NCBI RefSeq assembly: GCF_025264645.1
Contig: NZ_CP073696.1
Location: forward strand, 3,782,001-3,846,000
DNA length: 64,000 bases
DNA from: Edaphobacter lichenicola
GTDB lineage: Bacteria > Acidobacteriota > Terriglobia > Terriglobales > Acidobacteriaceae
Reading direction: 5' to 3'
Shown: positions 53,276 through 63,075 of the stretch, piece after piece
Position numbering within the stretch: the first letter of the stretch is position 1
Layout: every line of letters starts with the position of its first letter
Notes under the pieces: model-generated
What the model was told of the DNA's origin: nothing
Databases searched by the model: none
Seen by the model: only the letters and a program-made list of their open reading frames with translations
Translations under genes and position numbers: made by a program

Positions 53276-54106
53276 ATGCTAAACGTTGCTTTTATTCGGT
53301 CTGTAGGCCATTTTAAATGGTTCAGCCGTTACTCCCGTCTGCAGTTTCGCAAACGCCTGCTCAAAGTCGACTCCCGCCTGCGTCTGCCTACCGGCACATG
53401 GATGGTCATCCCAAGGCACAGTGCAAGTGCAGGCGAAGCCTATGTCACCAACGGAGACATCGACTGGGGGTCCGAGTCTCTCCTGACCCGCTTCGCCGAT
53501 GTCAACCATGATTTTCTCGATATCGGCGCCCACGTTGGCTACTACTCTGCCTATCTTTCAAGCCGCGTCCGCCGCGTCTACGCCTTTGAACCCGATCCAA
53601 GAAACCTTCCCAGCCTCCGCAACAATGCCTCCCTTGCAGGCAACGTTGAGGTAATCGATATTGCAATCTCTTCCAAAGACGGCACCGCTACTCTTCATCA
53701 GGGAGGTGGCGCAGAGACCAGCAGTCTCATCCCGAACCAGGCTTTATCCTCCTCGATGTCGGTCAAAGTCGCTACCGTAGATACCTTCGTTGCCGAGCGA
53801 CCAGAGATCAATGTCTCGGTTGTAAAAATTGACGCCGAAGAGAATGACATTGAGATACTGCGCGGCATGCAAAATCTCGTCGTCCGCGATCAACCGCTTA
53901 TTCTTACGGAGTGTGGCTACACCGAAGAATCGCGCCAGCTCTGCGCCGATTGGAACTACAGAATCTTCGGTTACACTCGGGACCGCTCCACCATGAAGGT
54001 TGCCTTTCGAGAGTTCACCTCACCGGAGGAGGAGAGCCTCTGGTACAAGATGTTGTTTCTCGTCCCTTCGCATCTGTGTCCAACATTCTCACAACTTGTC
54101 TCCTGA
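53276..54106 (+). CDS. FkbM-family methyltransferase
   Basis: The 276-residue protein has the AdoMet-dependent FkbM methyltransferase domain (about 75-235), with motif I DIGAHVGYYSAYLSS and the acidic VYAFEPDPRN. Family members O-methylate sugars or other small molecules. I chose ATG 53276 (GGAG eight bases upstream); the frame back to 53270 starts with TTG. No glycan or natural-product genes accompany it, so the substrate is unknown. Confidence 0.85.
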   Translation: MLNVAFIRSVGHFKWFSRYSRLQFRKRLLKVDSRLRLPTGTWMVIPRHSASAGEAYVTNGDIDWGSESLLTRFADVNHDFLDIGAHVGYYSAYLSSRVRRVYAFEPDPRNLPSLRNNASLAGNVEVIDIAISSKDGTATLHQGGGAETSSLIPNQALSSSMSVKVATVDTFVAERPEINVSVVKIDAEENDIEILRGMQNLVVRDQPLILTECGYTEESRQLCADWNYRIFGYTRDRSTMKVAFREFTSPEEESLWYKMLFLVPSHLCPTFSQLVS

Positions 54107-54223
54107 AGATCTCACTCACAGCATGTGAACACATCCCAATCGATCAAGCTCATCCCATCGACCGCCTAGTATCGCTCGATACTTTCACGGCATCGCACAC
54201 CTCCTTGTAAACTTGTCCAATCT

Positions 54224-56467
54224 ATGTCCAGCCACCTGCAAGCTGCTGCTCTTCTTCTCTTCCTTTCAACAACCGCTGCCATCGCTCAAACGGCCACCGC
54301 GAACGATCCCGCCATCCGCACCATCGCCGACGCAAACAAGAACCTCACCGGCACCCCTCCCCACGGCACGGAATGGAGCCCCGACGGAAAGCTCCTCACC
54401 TACATCGCCTCCGAAGACGACACCACCGGCAAGAGTGGGGACATCGTGCAGATCGACGCCAGCACCGGCCACGCGAGCGTCCTCGCCACCGCTGAGCAGC
54501 TCAGCAAACTCACCTCTGCCGACGTCAACGAAAAAGACGCCGACCACCGCGCCCGCTACGGCATGTCCGCCTACATCTGGGCCGCCGACTCCAAACATCT
54601 TCTCCTCGACAACGGCGGCCGTCTCTGGCTCTACGACATCGCTGCCGGCAATGGCACCCTCATCGTCGACACCCACGAAGGCTCCGGCGACGACCCCAAG
54701 TTCTCCCCCGACGCCAAATCCGTCTCCTATCTCCACAACCACAATCTCTACGTCCATCCCGTAGCCGCCACCGGCAAAGAGACCGCCCTCACCCACGACA
54801 CCGCAGATACCCTCCTCAACGGCGAAGTCGACTGGGTCTACCTCGAAGAGCTCGACGTTCGCAGCAACTACTTCTGGTCGCCCGACTCCAAATCCATCGC
54901 CTACCTCCAGATGGACGAAGCCAGAGTCCCGCAGTACCCCATCACCGACTGGATCCCTACCCACCCCACCATCGACAACCAGCGCTACCCCCAGCCTGGC
55001 GACCCCAACCCCACCGTTCGCGTCGGCATCGTCCCGACCAAAGGCGGCAAGACAAAGTTCATCTCAGTCCCCTTCAGCCCCAACAACGACTACATCCCCC
55101 GCTTCGGCTGGGTCGACGCCAACACCGTCTACATTGAAGTCCTCACCCGCGATCAGCAGCACCTCAACCTCTACTTCGCTGACGCCCGCACCGGCAAAAC
55201 CCGCCTCGTCTACACCGGCACCGACACCAAGTACCTCGACTTCAGCACCGACCTCAACATCCTCCCCCACGGCCGCTTCGTCATCATGAGCTGGCGCGAC
55301 GGACACTCTCACCTCTACCTCTACAGCTTTAACGAGCACCACCCCCTCGACGCCGACGCAACCCTCACCCGCCAACTCACCAGTGGTGACTTCGAAGTCG
55401 AATCCATCGACAGCATCGACGAAAAATCAGACACCGTCTTCTACTCCTCCAACGAGACCTCGCCCCTCGAAGACAACCTCTGGTCCATCAAGCTCGACGG
55501 CACCTCCAAAGAGCAGCTAACAGTAGGCCGCGGCACCCACGGCACCCGCACCTCGCCCGACGGCACCCACTTCACCGACTACTACAGCGACGCCACCACG
55601 CCGCCCGTCATCAGCCTCTGCACCGTCGGCAAAACCTGCACGCCCTATTGGAAGTCGAAACCTGCCGTCAAAGCCAGCGGAGTCACCAGCGCCATCGTCT
55701 CCGTCATCGCCGCCGACGGCAAAACCAAGCTCTACGGTCGCCTCACCCTACCCACTTCAGCAAGCCCCACATCCGTCTCCGTGCCCCTCATCCTCAACCC
55801 ATACAACGGACCCACCCCCGAAAGCAGCATCCGCAACTCATGGAGCTCCAGCCAGGGCTTCAACGAACTCCTCGCCCAGCACGGCTTCGCGGTCCTCGAC
55901 GTCGACACGCGCGGCAGCGGCGGCCGCGGACGTGACTTCCAGCAAGCTGCCTACCGCAACTTCGGCCCCGTCCAGTTCTCCGACCAGATGGCCGCCCTCG
56001 ACCAGATCCTTATCCAATATCCCCAGCTCGACCCCAAACGCATCGGCTGGTGGGGCTGGAGCTGGGGCGGCACCTTCACCCTCTACGCCATGACCCACAC
56101 CGACCGCATCCGCGCCGGCGTCGCCGTTGCCCCCGTCACCGACTGGCGCAACTACGACTCCATCTACACCGAACGCTACCTCGGCATCCCAGCCGCGAAG
56201 CCTGATGCAAACGACGTCTACACCCTCGACTCCCCCATCACCAACGCCGCCAAACTAAACGGCCGTCTCCTCATCGCCCAGGGCACTGGCGACGACAACG
56301 TCCACATGGCCAATACCATCCAGTTCATACAGCCCCTCATCGACGCCGGCATCCCCTACGACCTGCAGCTCTTCCCACGCAAGACGCACTCCATCGCAGG
56401 GCCCACCGCCCGCGACGAGCTCTTCAACCGCATCCTCTGGCACTTCGAAACCTACCTCAAGCCCTGA
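54224..56467 (+). CDS. Prolyl oligopeptidase-family S9 peptidase (DPP-IV-like), exported
   Basis: The 747-residue protein has a signal peptide (about 1-22), an N-terminal DPP-IV-type beta-propeller (about 55-480) and a C-terminal alpha/beta hydrolase domain. The catalytic serine is in GWSWGG (Ser613), the acid in GTGDDNVH (690/691) and the histidine in RKTHSIAG (His722). The double Glu motif in YLEELD (about 206-208) is the substrate-N-terminus-binding site of dipeptidyl peptidases. It probably cleaves dipeptides from peptide N-termini in the periplasm. Confidence 0.92.
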   Translation: MSSHLQAAALLLFLSTTAAIAQTATANDPAIRTIADANKNLTGTPPHGTEWSPDGKLLTYIASEDDTTGKSGDIVQIDASTGHASVLATAEQLSKLTSADVNEKDADHRARYGMSAYIWAADSKHLLLDNGGRLWLYDIAAGNGTLIVDTHEGSGDDPKFSPDAKSVSYLHNHNLYVHPVAATGKETALTHDTADTLLNGEVDWVYLEELDVRSNYFWSPDSKSIAYLQMDEARVPQYPITDWIPTHPTIDNQRYPQPGDPNPTVRVGIVPTKGGKTKFISVPFSPNNDYIPRFGWVDANTVYIEVLTRDQQHLNLYFADARTGKTRLVYTGTDTKYLDFSTDLNILPHGRFVIMSWRDGHSHLYLYSFNEHHPLDADATLTRQLTSGDFEVESIDSIDEKSDTVFYSSNETSPLEDNLWSIKLDGTSKEQLTVGRGTHGTRTSPDGTHFTDYYSDATTPPVISLCTVGKTCTPYWKSKPAVKASGVTSAIVSVIAADGKTKLYGRLTLPTSASPTSVSVPLILNPYNGPTPESSIRNSWSSSQGFNELLAQHGFAVLDVDTRGSGGRGRDFQQAAYRNFGPVQFSDQMAALDQILIQYPQLDPKRIGWWGWSWGGTFTLYAMTHTDRIRAGVAVAPVTDWRNYDSIYTERYLGIPAAKPDANDVYTLDSPITNAAKLNGRLLIAQGTGDDNVHMANTIQFIQPLIDAGIPYDLQLFPRKTHSIAGPTARDELFNRILWHFETYLKP

Positions 56468-56501
56468 CCCACAAAAGCATCAGGGCCACACCTGCTCGCT
56501 C

Positions 56502-57917
56502 CTAGTTACTCGCAGGAGCGAGCAGAAGGTTCAACGGAATCGCGCTCGATTGCACCCCATATCCAACACCATTGGGATGAAAGTTATCGCCCGAGTTCAG
56601 GTTTGGGATCATAAAATCAGGATGCGCTGGATCGGCCATCACCTTGTCGAAGTCCGCAATCCCGACAACACCCGGAAGATTCACAGCAGTCGAGCGAATC
56701 CACGCGTTCAAAAGGTTACGTTGCACCATCCCTCCATTCGTAGGAGGGTTCCCCTCTCCCCCATACGGATCCGCGGCCGTTGGAAACGGCCCATAGAAGG
56801 GCGACATCGTATTCAAGCAGTAAGTCGACGGGGGAAGAGTGGCGATAATAACTCTTAGTCCCGCAGCCGCCGACATCGCGATGATCTGAGTCAGTGAGTT
56901 CTCAACGTCCGTTGCCGCATGACAATCTACAGACCGTATATCGATCGCTCCAAGATAGATCACCACAGCCTTCACATTCGTCTGTTGCAGAACATCACGA
57001 TTCAGTCGATCGATACCGTCCTGAATACCAGGATTGTCTGGTGCATTCCCGGAATTTGGCCCAGCCGCATCTCCAAGCACTCCCGCATTCAACACACCCA
57101 ATTGGTAGCCCGCCGCTTGTAACTGGCGCGCCAACCAATCCGAAGGACGATCATCGTCCTGACCGGGGACCACAACATTCGCCGTTGGATACGAATTCGT
57201 ATCTCCGGTATTTGAGTTGTGTCCATCAATCGAAGAGCTGCCAAACAGCACAACTGTACCCTGATACGCGCCAAGCACATCCATTCCACTCAGCAAGTAC
57301 CACTCGGTAACTGGTTTACTGAACGACGTTCCCGCCGTATCCGTCGTTGTGTCCCCTGCGTTTGCGGCTGTCTCATAGTTCGTCGTCACCTGCGAGTCGT
57401 GCTGCGTCAACGGAGCGAACGTTCCCTTCACATACATAGAAACGGCAAGCCGCTGCCCGAAGCTGTAAGTCAGCCGCACCGGATCCGACGTAATAATCGC
57501 ACCAGCCGGGATCGTCACCGACGAAGCTCCACCAAACGTCACAGCCACATCATGACTTGAATCGACGACTGCCGTACCCTCGGGGCTGATCGCCAGACGT
57601 GCGGCACCAATCGTAATCGGACTCGTCCCAAAGAAGTTCGAGAAATGAAGCCGCTCCTCCGTCCCCGAAAGCGTCGGATAAAAGAGCATTCGAAAGCTCT
57701 GCTCACTTCCCCCGGGATTTTCAGTTGTCGGTAGAGCATTTTCCGGCGAGTTGCCCCAGGCCGTCGCCCATACAGGAGATGTTACCTTCGGACCAGCCGT
57801 GATGATCGAACTCGCTGGCGCGGTGTTGCTCTGCGACGTGCAGCCTCCAATCCACGCCATAAAACAAAACAAGAAAACCGCCAGTAGAGGCCGACACATC
57901 CCATATCTCTTCATCAT
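56502..57917 (-). CDS. SGNH/GDSL-type hydrolase lipoprotein
   Basis: The 471-residue protein has a lipoprotein signal (lipobox IGGC, cysteine 26), a beta-rich N-terminal part (about 55-200) and an SGNH hydrolase domain (about 215-465). Block I reads LFGSSSIDGH with the candidate nucleophile serine, and the last block SGDNFHPNGVGY holds the D-x-x-H pair. Members are esterases or lipases acting on esters of sugars or lipids. The gene is convergent with the S9 peptidase gene. Confidence 0.88.
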   Translation of the reverse strand: MMKRYGMCRPLLAVFLFCFMAWIGGCTSQSNTAPASSIITAGPKVTSPVWATAWGNSPENALPTTENPGGSEQSFRMLFYPTLSGTEERLHFSNFFGTSPITIGAARLAISPEGTAVVDSSHDVAVTFGGASSVTIPAGAIITSDPVRLTYSFGQRLAVSMYVKGTFAPLTQHDSQVTTNYETAANAGDTTTDTAGTSFSKPVTEWYLLSGMDVLGAYQGTVVLFGSSSIDGHNSNTGDTNSYPTANVVVPGQDDDRPSDWLARQLQAAGYQLGVLNAGVLGDAAGPNSGNAPDNPGIQDGIDRLNRDVLQQTNVKAVVIYLGAIDIRSVDCHAATDVENSLTQIIAMSAAAGLRVIIATLPPSTYCLNTMSPFYGPFPTAADPYGGEGNPPTNGGMVQRNLLNAWIRSTAVNLPGVVGIADFDKVMADPAHPDFMIPNLNSGDNFHPNGVGYGVQSSAIPLNLLLAPASN

Positions 57918-58124
57918 TAATTCATAGACAGCATCTCTAAATTAAAGTTTCACCGTCTAGCATTCCCAGAACTTCAGAATGTAAAAATAGTGTCAGCCAC
58001 GCGGAAGATAGGTATCAACTTGGTATACAGCGACCCGACGTCGCTACATCGCATACCGCGAAATGGTCGATCCATGACTATCCCGATCCATCCTGCCGCT
58101 CATCGGTAGTAGCATCCCAATTAC

Positions 58125-58781
58125 ATGACCACTCAATACTCCTCAGGCCGCAGCTCCTCCGGAACCCTGCTCGTCGTCCTGCTCTCTCTTATCCTTGGCG
58201 CCGTCGCTCTCGCTGTATTTATCCGTCAGGCCACCACCGGCGTTCTCGCGCGTGTCGCCACCGCAATCACCGGCCGTTCCACCGCCTTCGACACATCCGT
58301 CCCCGCCGTCGTCCAGCGCATTCAACGTCTCAACCGCCTCGAAACCGTCGTCTACTCCATCGACACCGTCGTCGAAGGCTCCAAATCCAGTACCGTCCTC
58401 CCCGACCTCCTCGCCGGCGACCGTCTCCTCCTCGTCGTCCACGGCCAGTCGATCGCAGGAATCGATCTCGGCCAACTCAAACCCGAAGACGTCCGCATAG
58501 AAAACAAGGACGGCGGCCAGTCCATCCACGTCACCCTCCCTGCCTCTCAACTCTTCGTCACCACACTCGATAACCAGCACACCCGCGTCTACGCCCGCTC
58601 CACCGGCCTCCTCGTACCCGTCGACCAGAACCTCGAGTCCGACACCCGTGCCAAGGCCGAGCAGCAGCTCCAGCAAGCCGCCCTCACCGACGGCATCCTC
58701 GACACCGCCCGCAAAAACGCCCGCGCAACCGTCACCACCCTCCTCTACAGCCTCGGCTTTCACCAGGTCGACGTCACTTAG
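58125..58781 (+). CDS. DUF4230 membrane-anchored protein
   Basis: The 218-residue protein has one membrane helix (about 14-34) and an extracytoplasmic beta/alpha domain (about 60-210) that fits DUF4230 (LNRLETVVYSIDTVV, then VHGQSIAGIDLGQL). The function of the family is not known. Its stop at 58779-58781 is followed by a low-complexity tract in the same frame that reads as an Ala/Val/Thr-rich stretch, but the stop separates them. Confidence 0.82.
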   Translation: MTTQYSSGRSSSGTLLVVLLSLILGAVALAVFIRQATTGVLARVATAITGRSTAFDTSVPAVVQRIQRLNRLETVVYSIDTVVEGSKSSTVLPDLLAGDRLLLVVHGQSIAGIDLGQLKPEDVRIENKDGGQSIHVTLPASQLFVTTLDNQHTRVYARSTGLLVPVDQNLESDTRAKAEQQLQQAALTDGILDTARKNARATVTTLLYSLGFHQVDVT

Positions 58782-58880
58782 GCAATCGCGACAGCGGTTG
58801 CAACTGCAGCAGTGGTTGCGACGGCAGTAACGGTCGCGGTTGCAGGAGCGGTCGCGGCTGCAGTTGTTTGCACTTTTGTT

Positions 58881-58907
58881 GTCATTCCGCAGCGCAGCGG
58901 AGGAATC
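58881..58907. repeat. REP-like palindrome, copy 1
   Basis: The element starts GTCATTCCGC and ends GCGGAGGAATC, so its arms pair (ATTCC with GGAAT, CGC with GCG). It is related to the element at 63568-63592, with which it shares GTCATTC, AGCGCAGCG and a final GAATC or AATC. The strand cannot be assigned because the element is nearly symmetrical. Confidence 0.55.
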
Positions 58908-58960
58908 TGCTGTTGTCGTTGCTGTTGCTGTTGCTGTTGTTGTTGCCTGTCTTTTTGGTT

Positions 58961-58982
58961 GTCATCCCCGAAGGAGATCTGC
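58961..58982. repeat. REP-like palindrome, short variant
   Basis: GTCATCCCCGAAGGAGATCTGC has a mirrored core (ATCCCC-GAA-GGAGAT, one mismatched pair) and shares the GTCAT start and ATCTGC end with the element 80 bases upstream. It may be an inner-deletion form of the same family. Confidence 0.4.
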
Positions 58983-59152
58983 CGTTACGGTTGCCGTTAC
59001 CTGTCCTGTGCAACTCCCACAATGAAACCAGGACAGAACCACGCGGCAACCTTATCGCATGGTTCGCGTCCAACAAATCAATGCCACCGAAGCAGCACGA
59101 CTCAAACGTCGGTTCTACCAAACTCTCGCGAACCTGCGATATCATCCATAGC

Positions 59153-59437
59153 ATGATGTTCCGCTCCAAGCCTCCGGCCGGCGACACCAACGCCGAGGAT
59201 CTTCCCGTCACCGCTCCTCTGCCCTTCCCCAGCGTCGAGGAGGAAGAGGACGACTACGAAGAGTCGGCCCTCATCAAGACCGTAGGCTGGATCTCTGCCG
59301 GCCTCGGAGCCGTCGCACTTGGCCTCTTCATCGGCCGCGAACTCCGCCAGCGCTACAAGTTCAACCGCCGCACCCCCTACGACTTCTACGCCCACTCCGG
59401 CGACGAGCAGGACATAGACTTCGGCCTGGGCACCTAG
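59153..59437 (+). CDS. Small single-span membrane protein of unknown function
   Basis: The 94-residue protein starts [18 protein letters not shown], has an acidic stretch (EEEEDDYEE, about 28-37) and one membrane helix (about 44-63) followed by a basic and then acidic tail. The frame is open upstream to 58868, but that part is low complexity; the ATG after the repeat tract is the credible start. It has no family that I recognise. It is upstream of fabD by about 150 bases. Confidence 0.6.
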   Translation: MMFRSKPPAGDTNAEDLPVTAPLPFPSVEEEEDDYEESALIKTVGWISAGLGAVALGLFIGRELRQRYKFNRRTPYDFYAHSGDEQDIDFGLGT

Positions 59438-59508
59438 CAAAGCAAGAACAAATTCTCTCGCCGACCAACGGGAGACCCCGCGCCAATCACCCTACCGAGA
59501 CCGGTCTA

Positions 59509-59558
59509 CAAGTCACGAAGTGACCGCCCCACGCGAAGTGGGCCCGTCCGGCTGGACA
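59509..59558 (+). repeat. Three-hairpin 50-bp element, copy 2
   Basis: This copy matches the one at 26261-26310 at 43 of 50 positions. Hairpins are GTCAC-GAA-GTGAC, CCCAC-GCGAA-GTGGG and GTCC-GGCT-GGAC. In the middle hairpin two base pairs changed on both sides relative to copy 1, so pairing is kept. It ends 27 bases before the fabD start, in the putative leader. Confidence 0.7.
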
Positions 59559-59585
59559 TCCCCATCATTTATCATCGAACCCGAG

Positions 59586-60584
59586 ATGACAAAACTAGCC
59601 TTCCTCTTCCCCGGCCAGGGCTCACAAGCCGTAGGCATGGGCCGCGACCTCTACGACAACTTCCCCACCGCCCGCGCCCTCTTCGACGAGGCCGACGAAG
59701 CCCTAGGCTTCCCCCTATCCAAACTCATCTTCGAAGGCCCCGAAGACCAGCTCAAGCTCACCGAGCACACCCAGCCCGCCATCCTCACCGTCTCCGTAGC
59801 CGCCGCCCGCGTCCTCACAGAAGCCCTCGCCGAAAAAGGCATCCCCGGCCCCGCCTTCGCCGCCGGCCACTCCCTCGGCGAGTACTCCGCCCACGTCGCC
59901 GCCGGCACCCTCACCTTCGCCGACGCCGTCCGCACCGTCCGCTCCCGCGGCCAATACATGCAGCAAGCCGTCCCCGCTGGAGAAGGCGCCATGGCCGCCA
60001 TCCTCGGCCTCTCTTCAACCCTCATCGCCGAGGTCTGCTCCCAGGTCACCGACCAGCTCACCCCGCTCCCCACCATGCCCGACGCCAAAACCTTCAACGC
60101 CAATCTGGCCGTCGTCTCCCCCGCCAACCTCAACTCCCCCGACCAGACCGTCATCTCCGGAGCCGAAGGAGCCGTTCATCTCGCAGCCGACCTCTGCAAG
60201 GCCGCCGGAGCCAAGCGCGCCGTCATCCTCCAGGTCAGCGCTCCCTTCCACTGCGCCCTCATGCAGCCCGCGCAGGACGCCCTCGCCGCCGACCTCAAAA
60301 CCATCACCTTCAACGACCCCGCCTTCCCCATCGCCGCCAACGTTGACGCCCGTCTCCTCACCAGCCGCACCGAAGTCCCCGACTGCCTCATCCGTCAGGT
60401 CACCGGCTCCGTCCGCTGGGTCGAGTGCATCCAGCTCCTCATCGCCGAAGGAGCAACCCACTTCATCGAAGTAGGCCCCGGCAAAGTCCTCTCCGGCCTA
60501 ATGCGCCAAATCGACCGCACCCAAAAAACCTCCAACGTAGAAGACTCCGCCTCCCTGGAAAAAACCCTCGCGTCTCTTTCTTGA
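59586..60584 (+). CDS. fabD: Malonyl-CoA-ACP transacylase FabD
   Basis: The 332-residue enzyme has the FabD motifs [12 protein letters not shown] (8-19), GHSLGEYSA (nucleophile Ser96) and FHCALM (His222) and loads malonyl groups onto acyl carrier protein for fatty-acid synthesis. The family usually has about 310 residues. I chose ATG 59586; the frame back to 59520 reads through the conserved hairpin element. No other fab genes are adjacent in this window, which is unusual because fabD commonly clusters with fabH, fabG and acpP. Confidence 0.95.
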   Translation: MTKLAFLFPGQGSQAVGMGRDLYDNFPTARALFDEADEALGFPLSKLIFEGPEDQLKLTEHTQPAILTVSVAAARVLTEALAEKGIPGPAFAAGHSLGEYSAHVAAGTLTFADAVRTVRSRGQYMQQAVPAGEGAMAAILGLSSTLIAEVCSQVTDQLTPLPTMPDAKTFNANLAVVSPANLNSPDQTVISGAEGAVHLAADLCKAAGAKRAVILQVSAPFHCALMQPAQDALAADLKTITFNDPAFPIAANVDARLLTSRTEVPDCLIRQVTGSVRWVECIQLLIAEGATHFIEVGPGKVLSGLMRQIDRTQKTSNVEDSASLEKTLASLS

Positions 60585-60672
60585 AACACCTTCTTCGCGA
60601 ACCACCATGAACCGTGGGCGTCAGATCCGCGAGGCGTTTGATTGTAATTTCTTTCATAACGGAGCACGCCCG

Positions 60673-62247
60673 ATGCGTTCGATTGTTCTTGCAGTCTCTT
60701 TTCTTCTTATCGCTTTTGTTGCAGCCGCGCACACCCAAGATATTCCGGTGGCTGCATCCGGGAACCAGCGTTTTCACTTCACTGAGAAGCCCGGACCAGA
60801 TGCCGTGGGACTGAAGGTTGTGGAGCAGTATGATTTCTCGCGCAGCTATCGTTCTGTCACCGATGAATTGGGCAAGCCGTATCAAGGAGAACGCGCGCGG
60901 CCGCTGCAGACGTTGATCTGGTATCCGGCGGAGAAGACCAGCGGCAAACCGATGATGGTCGGAGATTACAGCGACCTGCTGGCTACGGAGACCAGCTTTG
61001 GGAGACCCGAACTCTCGCCCGATTGGAAGCAGTGGATCGACGGCATGAAGCCTACGCTGAAGGATTCGATGTGGGCGGTGCGCAACGCTCCGCTGCTGGC
61101 GGGACGATTTCCAGTAGTGATCTATGCGCCAAGTCTTTCTTCGATGTCTTGGGAGAACGCAGACTTGTGCGAGTATCTGGCGAGCCACGGCTATGTGGTT
61201 GTGGCGAGCCCCGATATGGGTGCGACATCTCGGGATATGACCAGCGACCTCGGCGGTATCAATGCGCAGGCGCAGGATATCTCGTTTCTGATTGGGTACG
61301 CGCAGACGCTGCCGAACACAGAGATGTCGAAGATTGCGGTGGCAGGGTTTAGCTGGGGTGGGATCTCAAATCTGTTTGCGGCGGCGCGCGACAACCGCAT
61401 TGATGCGCTGGTAGCGCTCGACGGCAGCATGCGCTATTTCCCGGGGCTGGTGAAGGCGGCGACCGATGTGCATCCGGAGCAAATGACGATACCGATGCTG
61501 TTCTTTACGCAGGGACCGACCTCGCTGGAGAAGCTTGCGCGACACTCCATCAGCAAAGACACCGAAGGCCCTAACGTGCTAAATGCCTGGACGCACGGGG
61601 ATCTCATTACGGTTGACGACATGGCGCTTGTGCACACGGAACACAGCTCGATGTACCAGCGCAATGAGGATATATGGAAGGACTATCCGAGCAGTCGCAA
61701 AGCGGATTACTCGCGCGCGGATGGGATTGTTGGCTATGCCTGGCTCGCGCGCTACACGCTGGAGTTCCTGGATGCGTACCTCAAGCACGATACGCAGGCG
61801 ATCGCCTTTCTGAAGAAGGCGCCCGCGGATGTGGGCGTTCCGCCGCACATGATGACAGTGGATTTTCGCGCGGGCAAAGGGATACCGGCTACTCTCGATG
61901 CGTTCCGCGCTGAGTTGGGACGGCAGGGCTTCGATCATGCTCCGGCGATCTATGCCGTGATGCTGAAGGACCAGCCGGAGTTTAAGCTGGATGAGGACGC
62001 CGTGATCCGGTGGGCGTACGACCTGATGGAGCAGAATCACCTGTCTGAGGCAACCGACCTGTTCAAGTTGGACGTGCAGGTATTTCCGGGTTCGTGGAAC
62101 GGCTATGACAGCTTGGGCGAGGCGTACATGAAGGCCGGGCAGAAGCAGTTGGCAATCGACAGCTACAAGAAGTCCCTGGAACTGAACCCGGCGAATGACG
62201 ATGCCAAAGAGAAGCTGCAGGTGCTGGAGACCGCACCTGCGCACTGA
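60673..62247 (+). CDS. Exported alpha/beta hydrolase with C-terminal TPR
   Basis: The 524-residue protein has a signal peptide (about 1-22), an alpha/beta hydrolase domain (about 75-390) with nucleophile elbow GFSWGG (Ser227) and a C-terminal helical part with at least one TPR unit (GSWNGYDSLGEAYMKAGQKQ and the following SYKKSLELNPAND, about 470-505). The overall pattern matches dienelactone-hydrolase-type or acetylhydrolase-like proteins. ATG 60673 follows GGAG by nine bases. Codon choice is richer in G-ending codons than in fabD and the peroxiredoxin gene, which hints at a different history. Confidence 0.82.
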   Translation: MRSIVLAVSFLLIAFVAAAHTQDIPVAASGNQRFHFTEKPGPDAVGLKVVEQYDFSRSYRSVTDELGKPYQGERARPLQTLIWYPAEKTSGKPMMVGDYSDLLATETSFGRPELSPDWKQWIDGMKPTLKDSMWAVRNAPLLAGRFPVVIYAPSLSSMSWENADLCEYLASHGYVVVASPDMGATSRDMTSDLGGINAQAQDISFLIGYAQTLPNTEMSKIAVAGFSWGGISNLFAAARDNRIDALVALDGSMRYFPGLVKAATDVHPEQMTIPMLFFTQGPTSLEKLARHSISKDTEGPNVLNAWTHGDLITVDDMALVHTEHSSMYQRNEDIWKDYPSSRKADYSRADGIVGYAWLARYTLEFLDAYLKHDTQAIAFLKKAPADVGVPPHMMTVDFRAGKGIPATLDAFRAELGRQGFDHAPAIYAVMLKDQPEFKLDEDAVIRWAYDLMEQNHLSEATDLFKLDVQVFPGSWNGYDSLGEAYMKAGQKQLAIDSYKKSLELNPANDDAKEKLQVLETAPAH

Positions 62248-62383
62248 CCATTTCAAATGGTAGAGACTCCAGTTCCTCCAGCGTCGGCAGGATATCGGAA
62301 GTGACCCGTTGTGCCCGAAAAGTCAGGTTTTCGTTAGCTTCATTGTTAGGCGATAAGCTTCGTCTCAAGCACTTAAAGAAACC

Positions 62384-62947
62384 ATGCCAAAGCGCCCATT
62401 CCTATCCGCCAGCCTCACCGCGCACGACTTCGCCTCCTGGTACTGGCTCAAAGAGGAACTTGTCGCCTTCTGCCGCGAGCATCAGATCTCCCCCTCCGGC
62501 TCCAAGCTCCAACTACAGTCCAGAATCACGGACTATCTAAGCGGAAAAAATCCCGTCACGCGCCCCACTCCCCAGCGCACTTCAACCAAAATGCCCGCGC
62601 AGTTCACCATGGACACGATCATCGGAGAAGGCTGGCGCTGCAACCCTTCCCTCGGAGCATTCTTCAGACAAAACCTCGGCCCCGGCTTTCACTTCAACGC
62701 CCCAACACGCGACTTCATCCACCACAAACCCGGCAAAACCCTAGCCGACGCAGCCATCTGCTACCAAACCAGCGTGCGCCCCGGCGCAAAGAAAACCCGC
62801 ATCCCCCAACAGCTCGAATACAACCAGCACTTCCGGGACTTCTTCCGCGACAACCCCGGCTCCTCACGCCAGCAAGCGATCGACGCATGGTGGATCAAGC
62901 GAGGCAAGCGCAAAGCCCCACAGGAATCCCCTTCGAGCGAAGAATAG
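62384..62947 (+). CDS. SAP-domain/DUF6434 protein
   Basis: The 187-residue protein begins with a SAP-like helix-turn-helix region (about 15-55: KEELVAFCREHQISPSGSK, LQSRITDYLSG), followed by a DUF6434 domain (about 70-135) and a basic tail with FRDFFRDNPGSSRQQAIDAWW. SAP modules bind DNA or RNA. A role in nucleic-acid binding is plausible but not proven. It is an isolated gene. Confidence 0.8.
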   Translation: MPKRPFLSASLTAHDFASWYWLKEELVAFCREHQISPSGSKLQLQSRITDYLSGKNPVTRPTPQRTSTKMPAQFTMDTIIGEGWRCNPSLGAFFRQNLGPGFHFNAPTRDFIHHKPGKTLADAAICYQTSVRPGAKKTRIPQQLEYNQHFRDFFRDNPGSSRQQAIDAWWIKRGKRKAPQESPSSEE

Positions 62948-63075
62948 CTTCCGGCATTTTGACAACAGAAAAAAGGAAGGCCCATCCTCCCTCGCAAATC
63001 CTAACGCCATGCAGAAATCTTCTAAGATAGGACCAAGACGTAGAACCATCTCCTGAGACACGAAGAGGAACAACA

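Larger units (their letters stand above)
58782..59152. other. Gene-free interval with low-complexity repeats and palindromes
   Basis: No credible gene is present in these 371 bases. The first half (58787-58866) is an imperfect array of GCG-GTTGC-like units. From 58911 to about 58946 there is a (GTTGCT)-type hexamer run. Two short palindrome elements lie at 58881-58907 and 58961-58982. The remainder is unremarkable leader of the next gene. Confidence 0.6.

Noticed and set aside
58868..59152. 95-codon N-terminal extension of the small protein at 59153
   Set aside because: The extension starts with TTG inside the repeat and palindrome region and encodes a poly-Leu stretch caused by the hexamer repeat.
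62248..62260. Palindrome CCATTT-C-AAATGG directly after the hydrolase stop codon
   Set aside because: It is perfect but the one-base centre makes a poor RNA hairpin and no U tract follows; function as a terminator could not be supported.
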